Part shown: positions 17,830 through 27,758 of the stretch, piece by piece
Position numbering within the stretch: the stretch's first letter is position 1
Layout: each line of letters starts with the position of its first letter
Origin: Candidatus Auribacterota bacterium
Lineage (GTDB): Bacteria; Auribacterota; JAFGBW01; JAFGJP01
Assembly (NCBI GenBank): GCA_023144635.1
Contig: JAGLFH010000041.1
Location: 97,661-161,660 of the forward strand
Length of the DNA stretch: 64,000 nucleotides
Direction of reading: 5' to 3'
Notes under the pieces: generated by a model
The model's input: the letters and a program-made list of their open reading frames with translations, nothing else
What the model was told of the DNA's origin: nothing
Databases searched by the model: none
Position numbers and translations under genes: made by a program

Positions 17830-19103
17830 AACGCATACTTATCACAGGTGCAGGTAATTTAAGGAATAACGGAATTTATGCTATGGTTGTCGGAGTTTAT
17901 CAGGGCTTTTTGCAAAAAAACTGCTCTACAAAATTCTACATGCTTTCTGCACGAAAAAAAGAAGATGAGGATATCCTGCAAAACACAAATATTACTGTTC
18001 TTGAAAAACATTGGTTTTTAAGACGAAAAAATAAATTCTTTTTTGCTTTTGGTGTTTTTGAAGATATCTTTCTGCTTGCTTTGGGCCGATTTTTTAATAT
18101 CAAATCAAAGCAGCAATCTTTGAACGTATATAAAACATGCGATCTGGTAATAGATCTCAGCGGCGACAGCATCAGTTCCGATTATGGCAATTACTCTTTA
18201 TTTTTTGCTTTATATGAAATATTTCTTGGGATTGTCGCAAAAAGAAAAGTAATCTTGTTAGGGCAAACATTAGGGCCATTTAAAGGCAAATTAACCAGAT
18301 TAATTACAAAATATATTTTAAAACGAACAGATAAAATTGTTTTGAGAGAAGAAAAAAGCAAGGAGTATTTAGATAAAATCGGTTTTTCTCATAACAATAT
18401 TGTTTTATCCGGAGATAATGCTTTTCTTCTCGAGCCCGATTTCGATTCTGCAAAAAAAGTTTTATCAAAAGAAAATATTGTTTTAGATGATTCTAAATTG
18501 ATAGGTTTTTCTCCAAGCTGCCTGATATATAACTGGTTTAAAGATCCATTGTCTTCTGAAGATAAGCAAAAAGAATATTTACGGCAATTGTCTTTGTTAA
18601 TAGATTCTTTAATTATGAAATACCATTATAAAATCGTATTTATTCCGCATGTTGTGTTGCCTTATGGTGATGATTCGAAGATCTGCAGGGAAATATATAA
18701 TAATGTAAAAAACAAAGACATGGTTCATTTAATAGAAAACTATTATAACGGTTCTGTACTAAAAGCAATTATGTCGCGTCTTCACTTTATGATAGCCTTT
18801 AGAATGCATGCTGCCATTAATGCATTAAGTATAGGTGTTCCTACTGCCTGCTGGGCTTATAACTACAAATTTCAGGGTATTATTGGAAAAAAATTAGGCT
18901 TGTCAAAATACATAATTGATATTAGAGAATGTACTTTGAAGCAGGGAGTTGAAAAGCTTGAAAGTGTTGTAGATAACTTAAATAAGGATAGACAAGCTAC
19001 AAAAATATTAATCGACAAAAACGTTTTAAAAGAAAAAGAAAAAGCAATGCAGAATATTGAGATGGCTCTGGAATTATTAAACCAAAACAGTCAGAATACA
19101 TGA
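17826..19103 (+). CDS. Polysaccharide pyruvyl transferase family protein (CsaB-like)
   Basis: I chose the ATG overlapping the flippase stop; the frame is open 69 nt further upstream but that part is inside the flippase gene. The 425-residue product has the family's N-terminal MKRILITGAGNLRNNGIYAM, the middle KRKVILLGQTLGPFKG and the C-terminal SRLHFMIAFRMHAAINALSIGVPTACWAYNYKFQGI. Such enzymes add ketal-linked pyruvate, giving the polymer negative charge, though some members are only glycosyltransferase-like. Its last 4 nt overlap the start of the FrhB-like gene. Confidence 0.88.
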   Translation: MKRILITGAGNLRNNGIYAMVVGVYQGFLQKNCSTKFYMLSARKKEDEDILQNTNITVLEKHWFLRRKNKFFFAFGVFEDIFLLALGRFFNIKSKQQSLNVYKTCDLVIDLSGDSISSDYGNYSLFFALYEIFLGIVAKRKVILLGQTLGPFKGKLTRLITKYILKRTDKIVLREEKSKEYLDKIGFSHNNIVLSGDNAFLLEPDFDSAKKVLSKENIVLDDSKLIGFSPSCLIYNWFKDPLSSEDKQKEYLRQLSLLIDSLIMKYHYKIVFIPHVVLPYGDDSKICREIYNNVKNKDMVHLIENYYNGSVLKAIMSRLHFMIAFRMHAAINALSIGVPTACWAYNYKFQGIIGKKLGLSKYIIDIRECTLKQGVEKLESVVDNLNKDRQATKILIDKNVLKEKEKAMQNIEMALELLNQNSQNT

Positions 19104-20374
19104 ATAATATTGAAAATATCGTAAAAGAGAGAACATGCACAGGATGCGGGACATGTTATAGTATTTGTCCTGTTTCTTGTATTGCTATAGAAGAAAATGT
19201 AAAAGAAGGTATTTTTTTGCCTTCTATTGATATGGAAAAATGTACTGATTGCGGGCTTTGCATAAAAGTTTGTCCTCAAACAGATCTTATAAAAAATGAG
19301 TTTTTAAACAAAGAACAGTTTTATGGAAAAAGCCTTTTAAATTTTTATGGCTATTCTGAAAACAAAAACATAAGATACGACTCCAGTTCAGGGGGGCTTA
19401 TTACTTCACTCGCTATATTTTCTTTAAAAAACAGACTTGTTGATGGTGTTATTGCTGTTAGAAGCAAAAGCGATAATCCTTTAAGATTTGAATCTATCAT
19501 TTGCAGAACAGAAGAAGATATTTTATCCAGTCGGGGATCGAAGTATTGTCCGGTTTCAGTAAATACAATCCTAAAAAATATCGTTGAGGAAGATAAGAAA
19601 GAAAGTACATATATGTTTATCGGCTTACCATGCCATTTAAAGGGTTTAGATAAGTTTACTTCCATATATCCTGAATTAGAAAACAAGATCAAATATAAAA
19701 TGGCACTTTTTTGCTCGCATATTTCAAATTATCATGGTACAGAATTTATTTTAAAAAAATGGCGTATTTCTCTAACTAATGTTAATAAACTTCGTTATAG
19801 AGGCAACGGTTGGCCAGGAGCAATGTCTATTATTGAAAAAAATGGTCAAGAAACTTCTATTTATTCCGGAACTTACTGGGGAAAATATTTTGCTAATTAT
19901 TTTTTCACTCCAAAATATTGTTTTTTATGTGATGATTTCTTTGGCCTTGAAAGCGATATATCTTTTGGAGACGCTTGGCTTGATAAGTTTAATGAAGATA
20001 AGGAAGGTGTTTCTCTTGGTATTGTACGATCTGATAAAGGCAAAAAGCTTATGATGGAATGCAAAGAAAATAAAGCAATATTTTTCGATGAATTATCCAA
20101 GAAAGAAATAGAGAAATCCCAATACGGTCAGGTATTATTTAAAAATATTTTATTCCCTGATAGAAAACGTGTTTTGCTAAAATTACCGTTAAGACAAAAA
20201 ATTCATTTAAGTTTTAAATGCTATAACAAATTTATGATATTTAATTCATATTTATCAGGTAAAAAGATGTTTAAATCACTGCTTATCATATTTCCAGATT
20301 TTATAGAAAAACTTTATTTTAAAATATTAAATAAAATAAAAACTTTACTTATGAAAAAAAACAGCTCTCTTTAG
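19100..20374 (+). CDS. FrhB-like 4Fe-4S protein of polysaccharide locus
   Basis: The 424-residue protein has two N-terminal [4Fe-4S] motifs (C13, C16, C19, C23 and C48, C51, C54, C58). The body is a coenzyme F420 hydrogenase/dehydrogenase beta-subunit domain, as shown by YDSSSGGLITSLAIF, SRGSKYCPVSVNTILKNI, GLPCHLKGLDKF and FGDAWLDKF. The start overlaps the pyruvyltransferase stop by 4 nt. The pair is often adjacent in EPS loci of many bacteria (recalled), so the protein probably makes or supplies a reduced sugar or pyruvyl precursor. No F420 biosynthesis gene is in the window, and FAD may be the real flavin. Confidence 0.88.
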   Translation: MNNIENIVKERTCTGCGTCYSICPVSCIAIEENVKEGIFLPSIDMEKCTDCGLCIKVCPQTDLIKNEFLNKEQFYGKSLLNFYGYSENKNIRYDSSSGGLITSLAIFSLKNRLVDGVIAVRSKSDNPLRFESIICRTEEDILSSRGSKYCPVSVNTILKNIVEEDKKESTYMFIGLPCHLKGLDKFTSIYPELENKIKYKMALFCSHISNYHGTEFILKKWRISLTNVNKLRYRGNGWPGAMSIIEKNGQETSIYSGTYWGKYFANYFFTPKYCFLCDDFFGLESDISFGDAWLDKFNEDKEGVSLGIVRSDKGKKLMMECKENKAIFFDELSKKEIEKSQYGQVLFKNILFPDRKRVLLKLPLRQKIHLSFKCYNKFMIFNSYLSGKKMFKSLLIIFPDFIEKLYFKILNKIKTLLMKKNSSL

Positions 20375-20385
20375 GCTTAAATATT

Positions 20386-21801
20386 ATGGTAATACAGCTT
20401 TTAATATTAATTCTGTTGGTTTTGGTCGTTTCCTTTTTATTTGTTTCTCCTAAAACAGGTACTTGGATTCTAATTTTTTCCTGTATTTTCCAGACAGGAT
20501 ATTTTTTACGTTGGACTATAATCGAATTGAGTAGATTCTGGGCATGGCTTCCTTTTTTAGTTGCAGGCATATTATTACTTCCTCTGATAATGAAGGAAGC
20601 GTTACAGGATAATTTTTTACTTCATAAAAGGACTCCTGTCCAAAGATTATTTCTTTTTGTTTTTATACTTTCAAGCGCCGGTATTATCTCCTGCCTTGTA
20701 AACGGTATTTCTATAGCAACAGGTATTTTCGGATTACGGTATTATTTTATAATTGTACTTATGACAAGCATTTTTTTTGATTTTAAGGTATTGAATTTGA
20801 ATTTTGATAATTACCTCCGTTTTTTTGTTTGGGTAGGTATTATCCAGATTCCTTTTACAGTTTTGCAAAGAGTACTATTCTCATATGCTGGTGTAACTTT
20901 AAATGTTGATTCAAGCGATCTGATCTGCGGAACCTATTCTGCTTATTCAACACTGGCTTTTATGCAGTTTTTGGCCCTGGGCATTGTTATTTGCTATTGG
21001 TTCAGATTTGAACGTCCAATTCTTGGAAAATCTGTTATGCTGTTAAATACTCTTTTGTTTACTCCTCTTCTTTTATCCAATTCTCGAGCCAGTTTTTTAT
21101 TCTTTGTTATATTTTTATGCCTTTTAGCTGTCAGACATATTAAAAAACTTATGCGTAGAATGGCCAGTTACACCATCCCTTCTATTTTAATGCTTATTAT
21201 AATGTTTTCAGGAATAGTCTTTGGTTTTGGTCATCTGCAAAAACAGGACTACAATAGAGATCTAAAAAATGAATATGCATTTGACCATATGCTGGAATAT
21301 ATTTCCCGCCCTTCATCTGATTCATTTGAGCAATTCTATTTCAAAAATAAGGATCCAAGAATGGGACGCTTAGCAGCTATTATAACTTCATACGAACTCA
21401 TTACACAGGATATCCTGAAAGCTTTTCTCGGGCTCGGTCCCGGCAACACTCAAAAGTCTGATGTGCTTAAACAAAATGGACAATATTATCAAAGTTTTGG
21501 GGTGCTTAGCGGCCTTGGCAGAAATCAATTATCCTTAACGCTTTCTGAACTTGGTTTATTAGGACTTTTATTATTTATTTTACTTTTTTTCTGGCTTTTA
21601 AATTGTATTAATAGTATTAAAAAATTCAATATATTAAAACATGAGATTCTTTTAGATGTTTATATTATTATTGTATTTCTTATTTTTATTTTTAGCATCT
21701 ATTCGCGCATATTAACAGACTATGCCATTATTTTATGCGTTTCTTTTTTTATTGCAACTCTTCAGCATGAATATTTGGTTGCGAATAAAATAATTGATTA
21801 A
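20386..21801 (+). CDS. O-antigen ligase/Wzy-type polymerase (first copy)
   Basis: The 471-residue integral membrane protein has about 10-12 helices. A large periplasmic loop holds RMGRLAAIITSYELITQDILKAFLGLGPGNTQ, which is typical of the Wzy_C/O-antigen ligase fold. SNSRASFLFFVIFLCLL is the usual R-x-S/A segment before the loop. It polymerises flipped repeat units or ligates polymer to an acceptor. It follows the FrhB-like gene by 11 bp with no clear ribosome site. Confidence 0.85.
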   Translation: MVIQLLILILLVLVVSFLFVSPKTGTWILIFSCIFQTGYFLRWTIIELSRFWAWLPFLVAGILLLPLIMKEALQDNFLLHKRTPVQRLFLFVFILSSAGIISCLVNGISIATGIFGLRYYFIIVLMTSIFFDFKVLNLNFDNYLRFFVWVGIIQIPFTVLQRVLFSYAGVTLNVDSSDLICGTYSAYSTLAFMQFLALGIVICYWFRFERPILGKSVMLLNTLLFTPLLLSNSRASFLFFVIFLCLLAVRHIKKLMRRMASYTIPSILMLIIMFSGIVFGFGHLQKQDYNRDLKNEYAFDHMLEYISRPSSDSFEQFYFKNKDPRMGRLAAIITSYELITQDILKAFLGLGPGNTQKSDVLKQNGQYYQSFGVLSGLGRNQLSLTLSELGLLGLLLFILLFFWLLNCINSIKKFNILKHEILLDVYIIIVFLIFIFSIYSRILTDYAIILCVSFFIATLQHEYLVANKIID

Positions 21802-21811
21802 AGGGTAAATC

Positions 21812-23734
21812 ATGGACCATATTTCTAACATAAGTTTTATTGTAATCGCTTTAAATGAGCAGTTTGCAATTGAACACTGCCTTTCTTCAATAACCAATAT
21901 GAATCTGTCCAATTGCGAAGTCATCTGTGTTGATTCAGGCTCTACTGATGCAACACTCTCTATAATGAAAAGATATCAAAAAAACTTTCAGAATTTTCGG
22001 ATATTTTCCATTAATGGATATACAAATGCATCTATAGCAAGAAATGTGGGTATACGTCACGCTGTAAAAAAATATATTTTCTTTGTTGATGGCGATTTAG
22101 ATTTATCAGAAGACTTTACTAAAAATGGCCTACAAACGCTACAAAACAAATGTGATGCTGTAATGGGGCCGATAAGTGAAAAATATTATGAACCTGGTTT
22201 TAATAAACTCTTGCAGAAATATGAACCTAAATTCAATTTTTCTGAAGGAAAAATCACTTACTTCTCTGGTGGTTGTTTTTTTGCAAAAAGAGATGCTGTA
22301 AATAAAACAGGTTTTTTTGACGAACGGCTAGAATGCTTTGAAGACGGAGAATATACACTCAGATTGACTAGAAAACACACCATGATGAAACTCCCGATAA
22401 GAATAGGCATACATCACACAGTTCCGTACCACAATATTTCTAGAATAGCCAAAAGCTTGAAACAATTATCCCCTGTTTTCCTTGGCATGGTCTTACGCAA
22501 AAATATTTTTAATTTTAAAGGATCTTTCGATTATTTCAAGATTGTCAGTTTAGGTGCTATACTCGGTTTTCTTTTGACCATTATTTATTTGTTATCTTTC
22601 TTTTTTATTCCTGCGCCTTTTAATATTTTAACTATTTTAACAATCCTGCTTACAGATATTTTACATGGTTGGCATCAAAAGAAAAATATTCTATATAGAA
22701 TGGTCCTTCACTATATTAACCCTCTTTTTATGCTGACAGGTTTTTTCTTTAATTTGGATAAAAGGAAAAATAATGTGGTTGTTGAAATCAAGCCACAAAA
22801 AAGTATGCTTTTATCCAATCCAAACGTATTATCAATTTCTGTTATCATACCGACAAAGAACCGCTCAAAAGAACTTAAGGAATGCATTGATTCCATATTG
22901 AAGCAAAGCAAAAAACCTTTTGAAATAGTTGTAGTAGATTCGAGTGATAATAATAGCACCTATGACCTTGTAGAAAAATATAAAAGTAGTTCTAATATAA
23001 ATATGGTCTACGCCAAGACCATTGCCAATACATCTTTTCAGCGCAATGAAGGAACAAAGCTTAGTAAAGGAGATTTAATTTTCTTTACGGATGATGACTG
23101 TATTTTAGATATAAAAACAATAGAAGAAATATCTCGTTTTTTTCAAAAAGACATTAACAGATCCCTGGGAGGTGCAGAGCTCAATATTGATCATGCACAT
23201 ATACAGAATACAATATTAGAAAAGATGTTTTATCGTTTCTTTCTTATGAATGATGATAGAATTATAGGAAATATTCTTAAACCTGATTTTTTATTTACTG
23301 ATGATGAAGCAGAATCAATTCAACATACCTTTGGTGCTGGTTGTGTTTTTTACAGAAATGTTTTTTTGGAAAATTTAGCAGATATTAATTATAGCAGTTT
23401 CTCTGGATATGAGATGCTAGGTGATTTTGATTTTAGCTTCCGAATCAATTTAAAATTCCCTCTCGTTAGGATAAAAGAAGCCAAGACATTTCATAAACAC
23501 ACTCCTTCTACCCGAATGTCCATCTTTGATTATGAATACTTATCCGTAGTACAGCATTTTAAGATATACAATAAATATTTTAAAATATATCCAAAAGAGA
23601 GAATTATATTTTTGTGGAGAATTTGTGGAGACATGCTCCTTGGATCTATTAAAGCAATTAAATATATGGATTATCAATATTTAAATGGTGTTTTAAAAGG
23701 TTATCTGCATATTCTACAAAATAAAAACCTTTAA
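21812..23734 (+). CDS. Two-domain GT2 glycosyltransferase with membrane linker
   Basis: The 640-residue protein has two GT-A domains. Domain 1 (about 5-235) has ISFIVIALNEQ, VDSGSTDATLS and the DxD-like FFVDGDLD. Domain 2 (about 342-600) has ISVIIPTKNRSKELKECIDSIL, VVVDSSDNNST and FFTDDDCILD. Between them are three or four hydrophobic segments (about 245-325) that tie the enzyme to the inner membrane. It may add two sugars in sequence. It could also be an old fusion, since both halves are complete. AAAGGGT lies just before the ATG. Confidence 0.9.
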   Translation: MDHISNISFIVIALNEQFAIEHCLSSITNMNLSNCEVICVDSGSTDATLSIMKRYQKNFQNFRIFSINGYTNASIARNVGIRHAVKKYIFFVDGDLDLSEDFTKNGLQTLQNKCDAVMGPISEKYYEPGFNKLLQKYEPKFNFSEGKITYFSGGCFFAKRDAVNKTGFFDERLECFEDGEYTLRLTRKHTMMKLPIRIGIHHTVPYHNISRIAKSLKQLSPVFLGMVLRKNIFNFKGSFDYFKIVSLGAILGFLLTIIYLLSFFFIPAPFNILTILTILLTDILHGWHQKKNILYRMVLHYINPLFMLTGFFFNLDKRKNNVVVEIKPQKSMLLSNPNVLSISVIIPTKNRSKELKECIDSILKQSKKPFEIVVVDSSDNNSTYDLVEKYKSSSNINMVYAKTIANTSFQRNEGTKLSKGDLIFFTDDDCILDIKTIEEISRFFQKDINRSLGGAELNIDHAHIQNTILEKMFYRFFLMNDDRIIGNILKPDFLFTDDEAESIQHTFGAGCVFYRNVFLENLADINYSSFSGYEMLGDFDFSFRINLKFPLVRIKEAKTFHKHTPSTRMSIFDYEYLSVVQHFKIYNKYFKIYPKERIIFLWRICGDMLLGSIKAIKYMDYQYLNGVLKGYLHILQNKNL

Positions 23735-23744
23735 TTTTAGTAAA

Positions 23745-24941
23745 ATGAAACTGATAATATTTTTCCCAACAGACCCCTTTGGTCCGAAAGTAGGAGGAGA
23801 TTCTACTTTTTTGAAAGGATTAATAAAATATGCTCCCGAAGACTTTGAAATAAAGTTGATCGGCATTAGCTCCAAGAATAAATCGTTTCCTCTCAAAACA
23901 TGGCATAATCATCAACTGGGAAAAAAGAAATTTTCTTTTTATGCATTATTCTTTGAAAAGAATGAAAACAAAAAGACATTAATACCTTTATCGTTGAGAT
24001 TTACCTTAGCATTAATATTATTCAAACTTAACATTGATAACTGTTCTCTTTTTTTTAACAGGATCGAACCTGCCATTTTATTTAAAAAACACAAATGTCC
24101 TAAGATCGCAATTATTCATAATGATATACAGCAGCAAATACAAACAGGAAAAGGTGAAGTTCTCTGGAACAAGTTTCCCCTTATTTATTCATGGTTTGAA
24201 AAGTATATATTTCAGTATCTGCACCATGTTTTTACAGTCAGCCAAAGCACTCTTGAAATCTACAAGTCCCGATATAGCGGAAGTAAAAATAAATTTTCCT
24301 TTCTTCCCACATGGGTAGATACAGAAATATTTTTTCCTCCTAAAGAAAATAAGTCATCTATCAGAAAAAGCTTATCTTCATTTAATCCTTCTCTATCGCG
24401 TCATTCTAAATGGATTCTATTTGTCGGCAGATTGCAGGAACAAAAAGCACCTATAAGATTAATTGATACTTTCATGGAATATTATCAAAAGGATAAGACG
24501 GCTTGTCTTGTTATCATCGGCGAAGGTAATCTGAAAAACAGCATGGAAAAACATATAAATAAATTGCAGATAGAGGATCATGTTATTTTTATTAACAATT
24601 TACAGCAGGAAAAATTGGCAAAATTCTATCAGGCATCTGATGTCTTGCTTCTGACAAGCAACTATGAAGGAATGCCTGTATGCGTTCTAGAAGCACTGGG
24701 TTGTGGCCTGCCTGTTGTGTCAACCGATGTTGGAGAAGTAAAGAAAGTCATCAAAAATAGATTTTCCGGAGAGATTACTGTGTCTTTAGACCCTATTTCT
24801 ATTTTAAAATCTTTGGAAACTGTTATAAAAAATTCTGATATTTATACCTGTATAAATTGTTTAGAATCTGTATCGCCCTATACACCTGAAAAAGTTCTTA
24901 AAACGCTTTTTCATAAAATAAGAGAACTTCAAAACGCCTGA
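23745..24941 (+). CDS. Glycosyltransferase family 4
   Basis: The 398-residue GT-B enzyme has the donor-binding half clear: SKWILFVGRLQEQKAPIRLIDTF, VIIGEGNLKNSMEKHI, and SDVLLLTSNYEGMPVCVLEALGCGLPVVSTDVGEVKKVI with the E-x7-E motif (EGMPVCVLE). The N-terminal acceptor half starts LIIFFPTDPFGPKVGGDSTFLKGL. It follows the GT2 protein by 10 bp without a ribosome site, which is common in this operon. It is a repeat-unit assembly enzyme with unknown sugar. Confidence 0.92.
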   Translation: MKLIIFFPTDPFGPKVGGDSTFLKGLIKYAPEDFEIKLIGISSKNKSFPLKTWHNHQLGKKKFSFYALFFEKNENKKTLIPLSLRFTLALILFKLNIDNCSLFFNRIEPAILFKKHKCPKIAIIHNDIQQQIQTGKGEVLWNKFPLIYSWFEKYIFQYLHHVFTVSQSTLEIYKSRYSGSKNKFSFLPTWVDTEIFFPPKENKSSIRKSLSSFNPSLSRHSKWILFVGRLQEQKAPIRLIDTFMEYYQKDKTACLVIIGEGNLKNSMEKHINKLQIEDHVIFINNLQQEKLAKFYQASDVLLLTSNYEGMPVCVLEALGCGLPVVSTDVGEVKKVIKNRFSGEITVSLDPISILKSLETVIKNSDIYTCINCLESVSPYTPEKVLKTLFHKIRELQNA

Positions 24942-24957
24942 AGGCTCAAATGGGGAT

Positions 24958-25746
24958 ATGAATGAAATGAAAAAAGTGAATATTCTTGGAGTAAATATAA
25001 ACCGTATAAATATGGCTAATGCAGTAAAAGTAGTTTCAGGCTGTATAGATAGTCATCAAAAAATATTTATAGCTGTTCCCAATGTCTTTGTCGTTACAGA
25101 ATGCAATAAAGATAAAGAATACAAAAAAACGATCTTATCTGCAGATATTGCATTTCCTGATGGTTTACCTCTTGTGTGGTCTTCCAGGCTTCTTAACGAG
25201 TACACGGGAGGCCGAGTCACAGGCCCTGATTTTTTCGTTGAGTTCCATAAAATTGCAGAAAAGCAAGGTTACAGTTCCTATTATTTAGGTGGTGGACCGG
25301 GAGGTTCTGAAAAAGTCGTTAAAAGCTTAAGAGTAAAACATCCTGCCCTGAAGATTGCAGGCAATTTCTCCCCCCAATTTGGAGAGTTACCCGATGATCT
25401 GAACAATAAGATCATCGAGGGGATCAACGCTGTTAAACCTAACATCCTTTGGGTTGGCATGGGAGCCCCAAGGCAGGAACTATGGATTTACAAAAATTTG
25501 AAAAAGTTGGATGTAAATGTTGCTATTGGTGTAGGGGCTGTTTTTGATTATGAAGCCGGTAAAACTAAACGAGCACCTCTCTGGATGCAAAAGATCGGGA
25601 TGGAATGGTCCTACAGGATCATTTGCCAGGACCCAACTTTGTTCTGGAGAAAAAGATATTATGCCTATTTATGGGAATTTATTTTCCCTGTATTTTTGCA
25701 AGCAATCAGACAAAGAATATTTAAAATAAGAGAGGACAAAAGATGA
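24958..25746 (+). CDS. WecG/TagA/CpsF family glycosyltransferase
   Basis: The 262-residue protein is a GT26 enzyme: VNILGVNINRINMANAV, then ADIAFPDGLPLVWSSRLL, then YYLGGGPGGSEKVVKSLRVKHP and ILWVGMGAPRQELWIYKNL. Family members transfer N-acetylmannosaminuronic acid, N-acetylmannosamine or glucuronic acid to lipid-linked sugars. Its stop overlaps the next gene by 4 nt. A second in-frame ATG lies 9 nt downstream. Confidence 0.92.
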   Translation: MNEMKKVNILGVNINRINMANAVKVVSGCIDSHQKIFIAVPNVFVVTECNKDKEYKKTILSADIAFPDGLPLVWSSRLLNEYTGGRVTGPDFFVEFHKIAEKQGYSSYYLGGGPGGSEKVVKSLRVKHPALKIAGNFSPQFGELPDDLNNKIIEGINAVKPNILWVGMGAPRQELWIYKNLKKLDVNVAIGVGAVFDYEAGKTKRAPLWMQKIGMEWSYRIICQDPTLFWRKRYYAYLWEFIFPVFLQAIRQRIFKIREDKR

Positions 25747-26888
25747 ATGAAAATATCTTAATAACTGGTGGTGCAGGTTTTATAGGGAGCTACACAGCTA
25801 ATGCTCTAATAGATAAGGGATATGATGTTACTGTTTTTGATAATCTAAGCAGCCAGGTACACCCTGATCCGGAAGCCTCTCTATCACGTCTCAGCCCGAA
25901 GGTAAAATTTATTAAGGGTGATGTACGAAACCACGGGGAAATGGAAAAAGCTATTGATGGAATAGATGTTATTTACCATTTTGCTGCAGAAACCGGCGTA
26001 GGACAATCCATGTATGAGATCGAAAGATATACAGACGTAACCATTCAGGGGACCGCCGTTCTTTGTGAATGCCTGGCCAAAAGCAAGAACCGTGCAAAAA
26101 AGGTAGTTCTTTCTTCATCAAGAGCTGTTTATGGTGAAGGAACATACCTTTGCAAACTCTGCGGGAATGTATCTCCTGACCCTAGAACACTCGATCAGCT
26201 TCAAAATGGTATATGGGACCCTGTTTGCCCCGGTTGTCATAATAAAATTGTCCCTTTACCATGCAAAGAGACAGCTTCTCAAAAACCTACTTCTTTTTAT
26301 GGACTGACAAAAAAAGTTCAGGAAGATCTGCTAAAGATGATGTCAGATACTTATCACATTCCTGTGATCATTTTCCGCTACTTTAATGTATTTGGTCCCG
26401 GACAAGCACTTTCCAATCCATATACAGGCGTTTTAACGATCTTTACTTCTTTGCTGCTTGCAGGGAAGGAAATAGAGATTTATGAAGACGGTCACATGCA
26501 AAGAGATTTTGTTCCTGTCAGAGAAATCATTAGCGCTAACCTGAAAGCATTAGAAATAGAACAGCTGGGAACCGTAACATGCAATGTAGGGACAGGTGTA
26601 CAAAAAACTATCTTAGAACTAGCTGAAACCTTAAAAAAAGAAACCAAGAGCTCCAGCAACATGACTTTTTCTAACCGATACCGGGCAGGTGATATCCGCC
26701 ATTGCTATGCTGACATGTCTAAAGCAAGCCAGTTTATTGACATACCGTCCGAAGATAACTTCTATCAAGAAATCAAAGATCTGGTCTTATGGATCAAAGA
26801 GGGAAAGGTAGAAATAGATCTTCCTAAATCTATAGATGAGCTCTCACGTTTCGGATTAACAAACAAAGCCAAACAAAATAATCTTTAA
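25743..26888 (+). CDS. NAD-dependent epimerase with Cys4 insert (dTDP-rhamnose 4-epimerase-like)
   Basis: The 381-residue extended SDR has the NAD motif LITGGAGFIGSY, catalytic SSSRAVYGEG and Y186-x3-K190 (FYGLTKK). An insert after the Ser holds two CxxC pairs (C137, C140, C162, C165) that could bind zinc. That insert with WxPxCPxC is what I recall from dTDP-L-rhamnose 4-epimerase (WbiB/Tle-type), so the product may be dTDP-6-deoxy-L-talose, but the same insert occurs in other epimerases. The start overlaps the GT26 stop (ATGA). No rml genes are in the window. Confidence 0.85.
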   Translation: MNENILITGGAGFIGSYTANALIDKGYDVTVFDNLSSQVHPDPEASLSRLSPKVKFIKGDVRNHGEMEKAIDGIDVIYHFAAETGVGQSMYEIERYTDVTIQGTAVLCECLAKSKNRAKKVVLSSSRAVYGEGTYLCKLCGNVSPDPRTLDQLQNGIWDPVCPGCHNKIVPLPCKETASQKPTSFYGLTKKVQEDLLKMMSDTYHIPVIIFRYFNVFGPGQALSNPYTGVLTIFTSLLLAGKEIEIYEDGHMQRDFVPVREIISANLKALEIEQLGTVTCNVGTGVQKTILELAETLKKETKSSSNMTFSNRYRAGDIRHCYADMSKASQFIDIPSEDNFYQEIKDLVLWIKEGKVEIDLPKSIDELSRFGLTNKAKQNNL

Positions 26889-26959
26889 ATATATTCTTTC
26901 TTTCAATAAAAGTTAACTAAAAAATTATATTAAACAATTTTTTAAGGGGAAATAATAAC

Positions 26960-27700
26960 ATGAATAAAATATCTATTCTTTTCTTAACAATTCTCATCTT
27001 TTTCCTTACCATTTTATATTCTAATTTTATTTTCCATGATCCTGATACGATCTTATGGCTGTGCAGGGAAGACGGCATGGTGGAGTATCTTGGATCCATT
27101 TCATTTTTAATAGCTTCTATTATCTTTTTTTCATTATATTTCAAGGATAAGGAAAAAAATGATTTTATTTTATTTAAAACCAAAAAAAATGTATTTTACC
27201 TTCTTCTTGGTCTTGCTTTCTTTTTCGCATTTGCAGAAGAAATAAGCTGGGGACAAAGAATTTTTAACTTCGGAACACCTGAAATAATGGATGAAATCAA
27301 CAGGCAAAGTGAATTTAACATTCACAACATAAACATTTTTCATGGAGGAGATGAGCAGAACATAAGGAAACCTTTTTTTGAGCTTTTTTTGAACATTGAT
27401 CGCCTTTTCAGCTTTTTTTGGCTTTCTTTTTGTTTTCTTGTTCCTGTTATGAATAAATATGTGCCGCCTTTTTCCCGCTGGCTTAAAAAAATAAATCTGC
27501 CAATAGTTCCCATATGGTTTGGTGTATTCTTTCTTGTAAATTACATCCTCTCAAAATATTTTGAGAGGAATATTCCGGGATTTTTACACCACTCTTTAAC
27601 CGAGTTAAAGGAAAGCGGGTTTGCTTTTCTATTCTTTTTGCTGAGCATTTATTTCTATCATGCAAAAAATATTAAATCATCCGCTATTAAGGAAAGTTAG
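26960..27700 (+). CDS. Multi-pass membrane protein with EEISWGQR motif
   Basis: The 246-residue protein has about seven membrane helices. A short conserved stretch (FAFAEEISWGQRIFNFGTPE) comes before a polar loop (NIHNINIFHGG). I recall this motif from uncharacterised membrane proteins in polysaccharide loci and do not know the function. AAGGGGA precedes the ATG. It is the last plus-strand gene of the first EPS block. Confidence 0.75.
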   Translation: MNKISILFLTILIFFLTILYSNFIFHDPDTILWLCREDGMVEYLGSISFLIASIIFFSLYFKDKEKNDFILFKTKKNVFYLLLGLAFFFAFAEEISWGQRIFNFGTPEIMDEINRQSEFNIHNINIFHGGDEQNIRKPFFELFLNIDRLFSFFWLSFCFLVPVMNKYVPPFSRWLKKINLPIVPIWFGVFFLVNYILSKYFERNIPGFLHHSLTELKESGFAFLFFLLSIYFYHAKNIKSSAIKES

Positions 27701-27724
27701 TGGTTTCTTTTTTTCTAAAATCCT

Positions 27725-27743
27725 CTGCTGCTTTCCGCAGCAG
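27725..27743. terminator. Hairpin between convergent genes
   Basis: CTGCTGC and GCAGCAG pair around TTTCC. The plus side has CTTACGCTTTT after the stem and the minus side has AGGATTTTAG, so it could stop both convergent genes. The T-runs are short, hence moderate confidence. Confidence 0.5.
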
Positions 27744-27758
27744 CTTACGCTTTTAAAA

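Noticed and set aside
4432..27700. Exosortase/PEP-CTERM system in the EPS locus
   Set aside because: EpsD-like, Wza-like and barrel genes fit such loci, but no exosortase and no PEP-CTERM tail protein is seen in the window.
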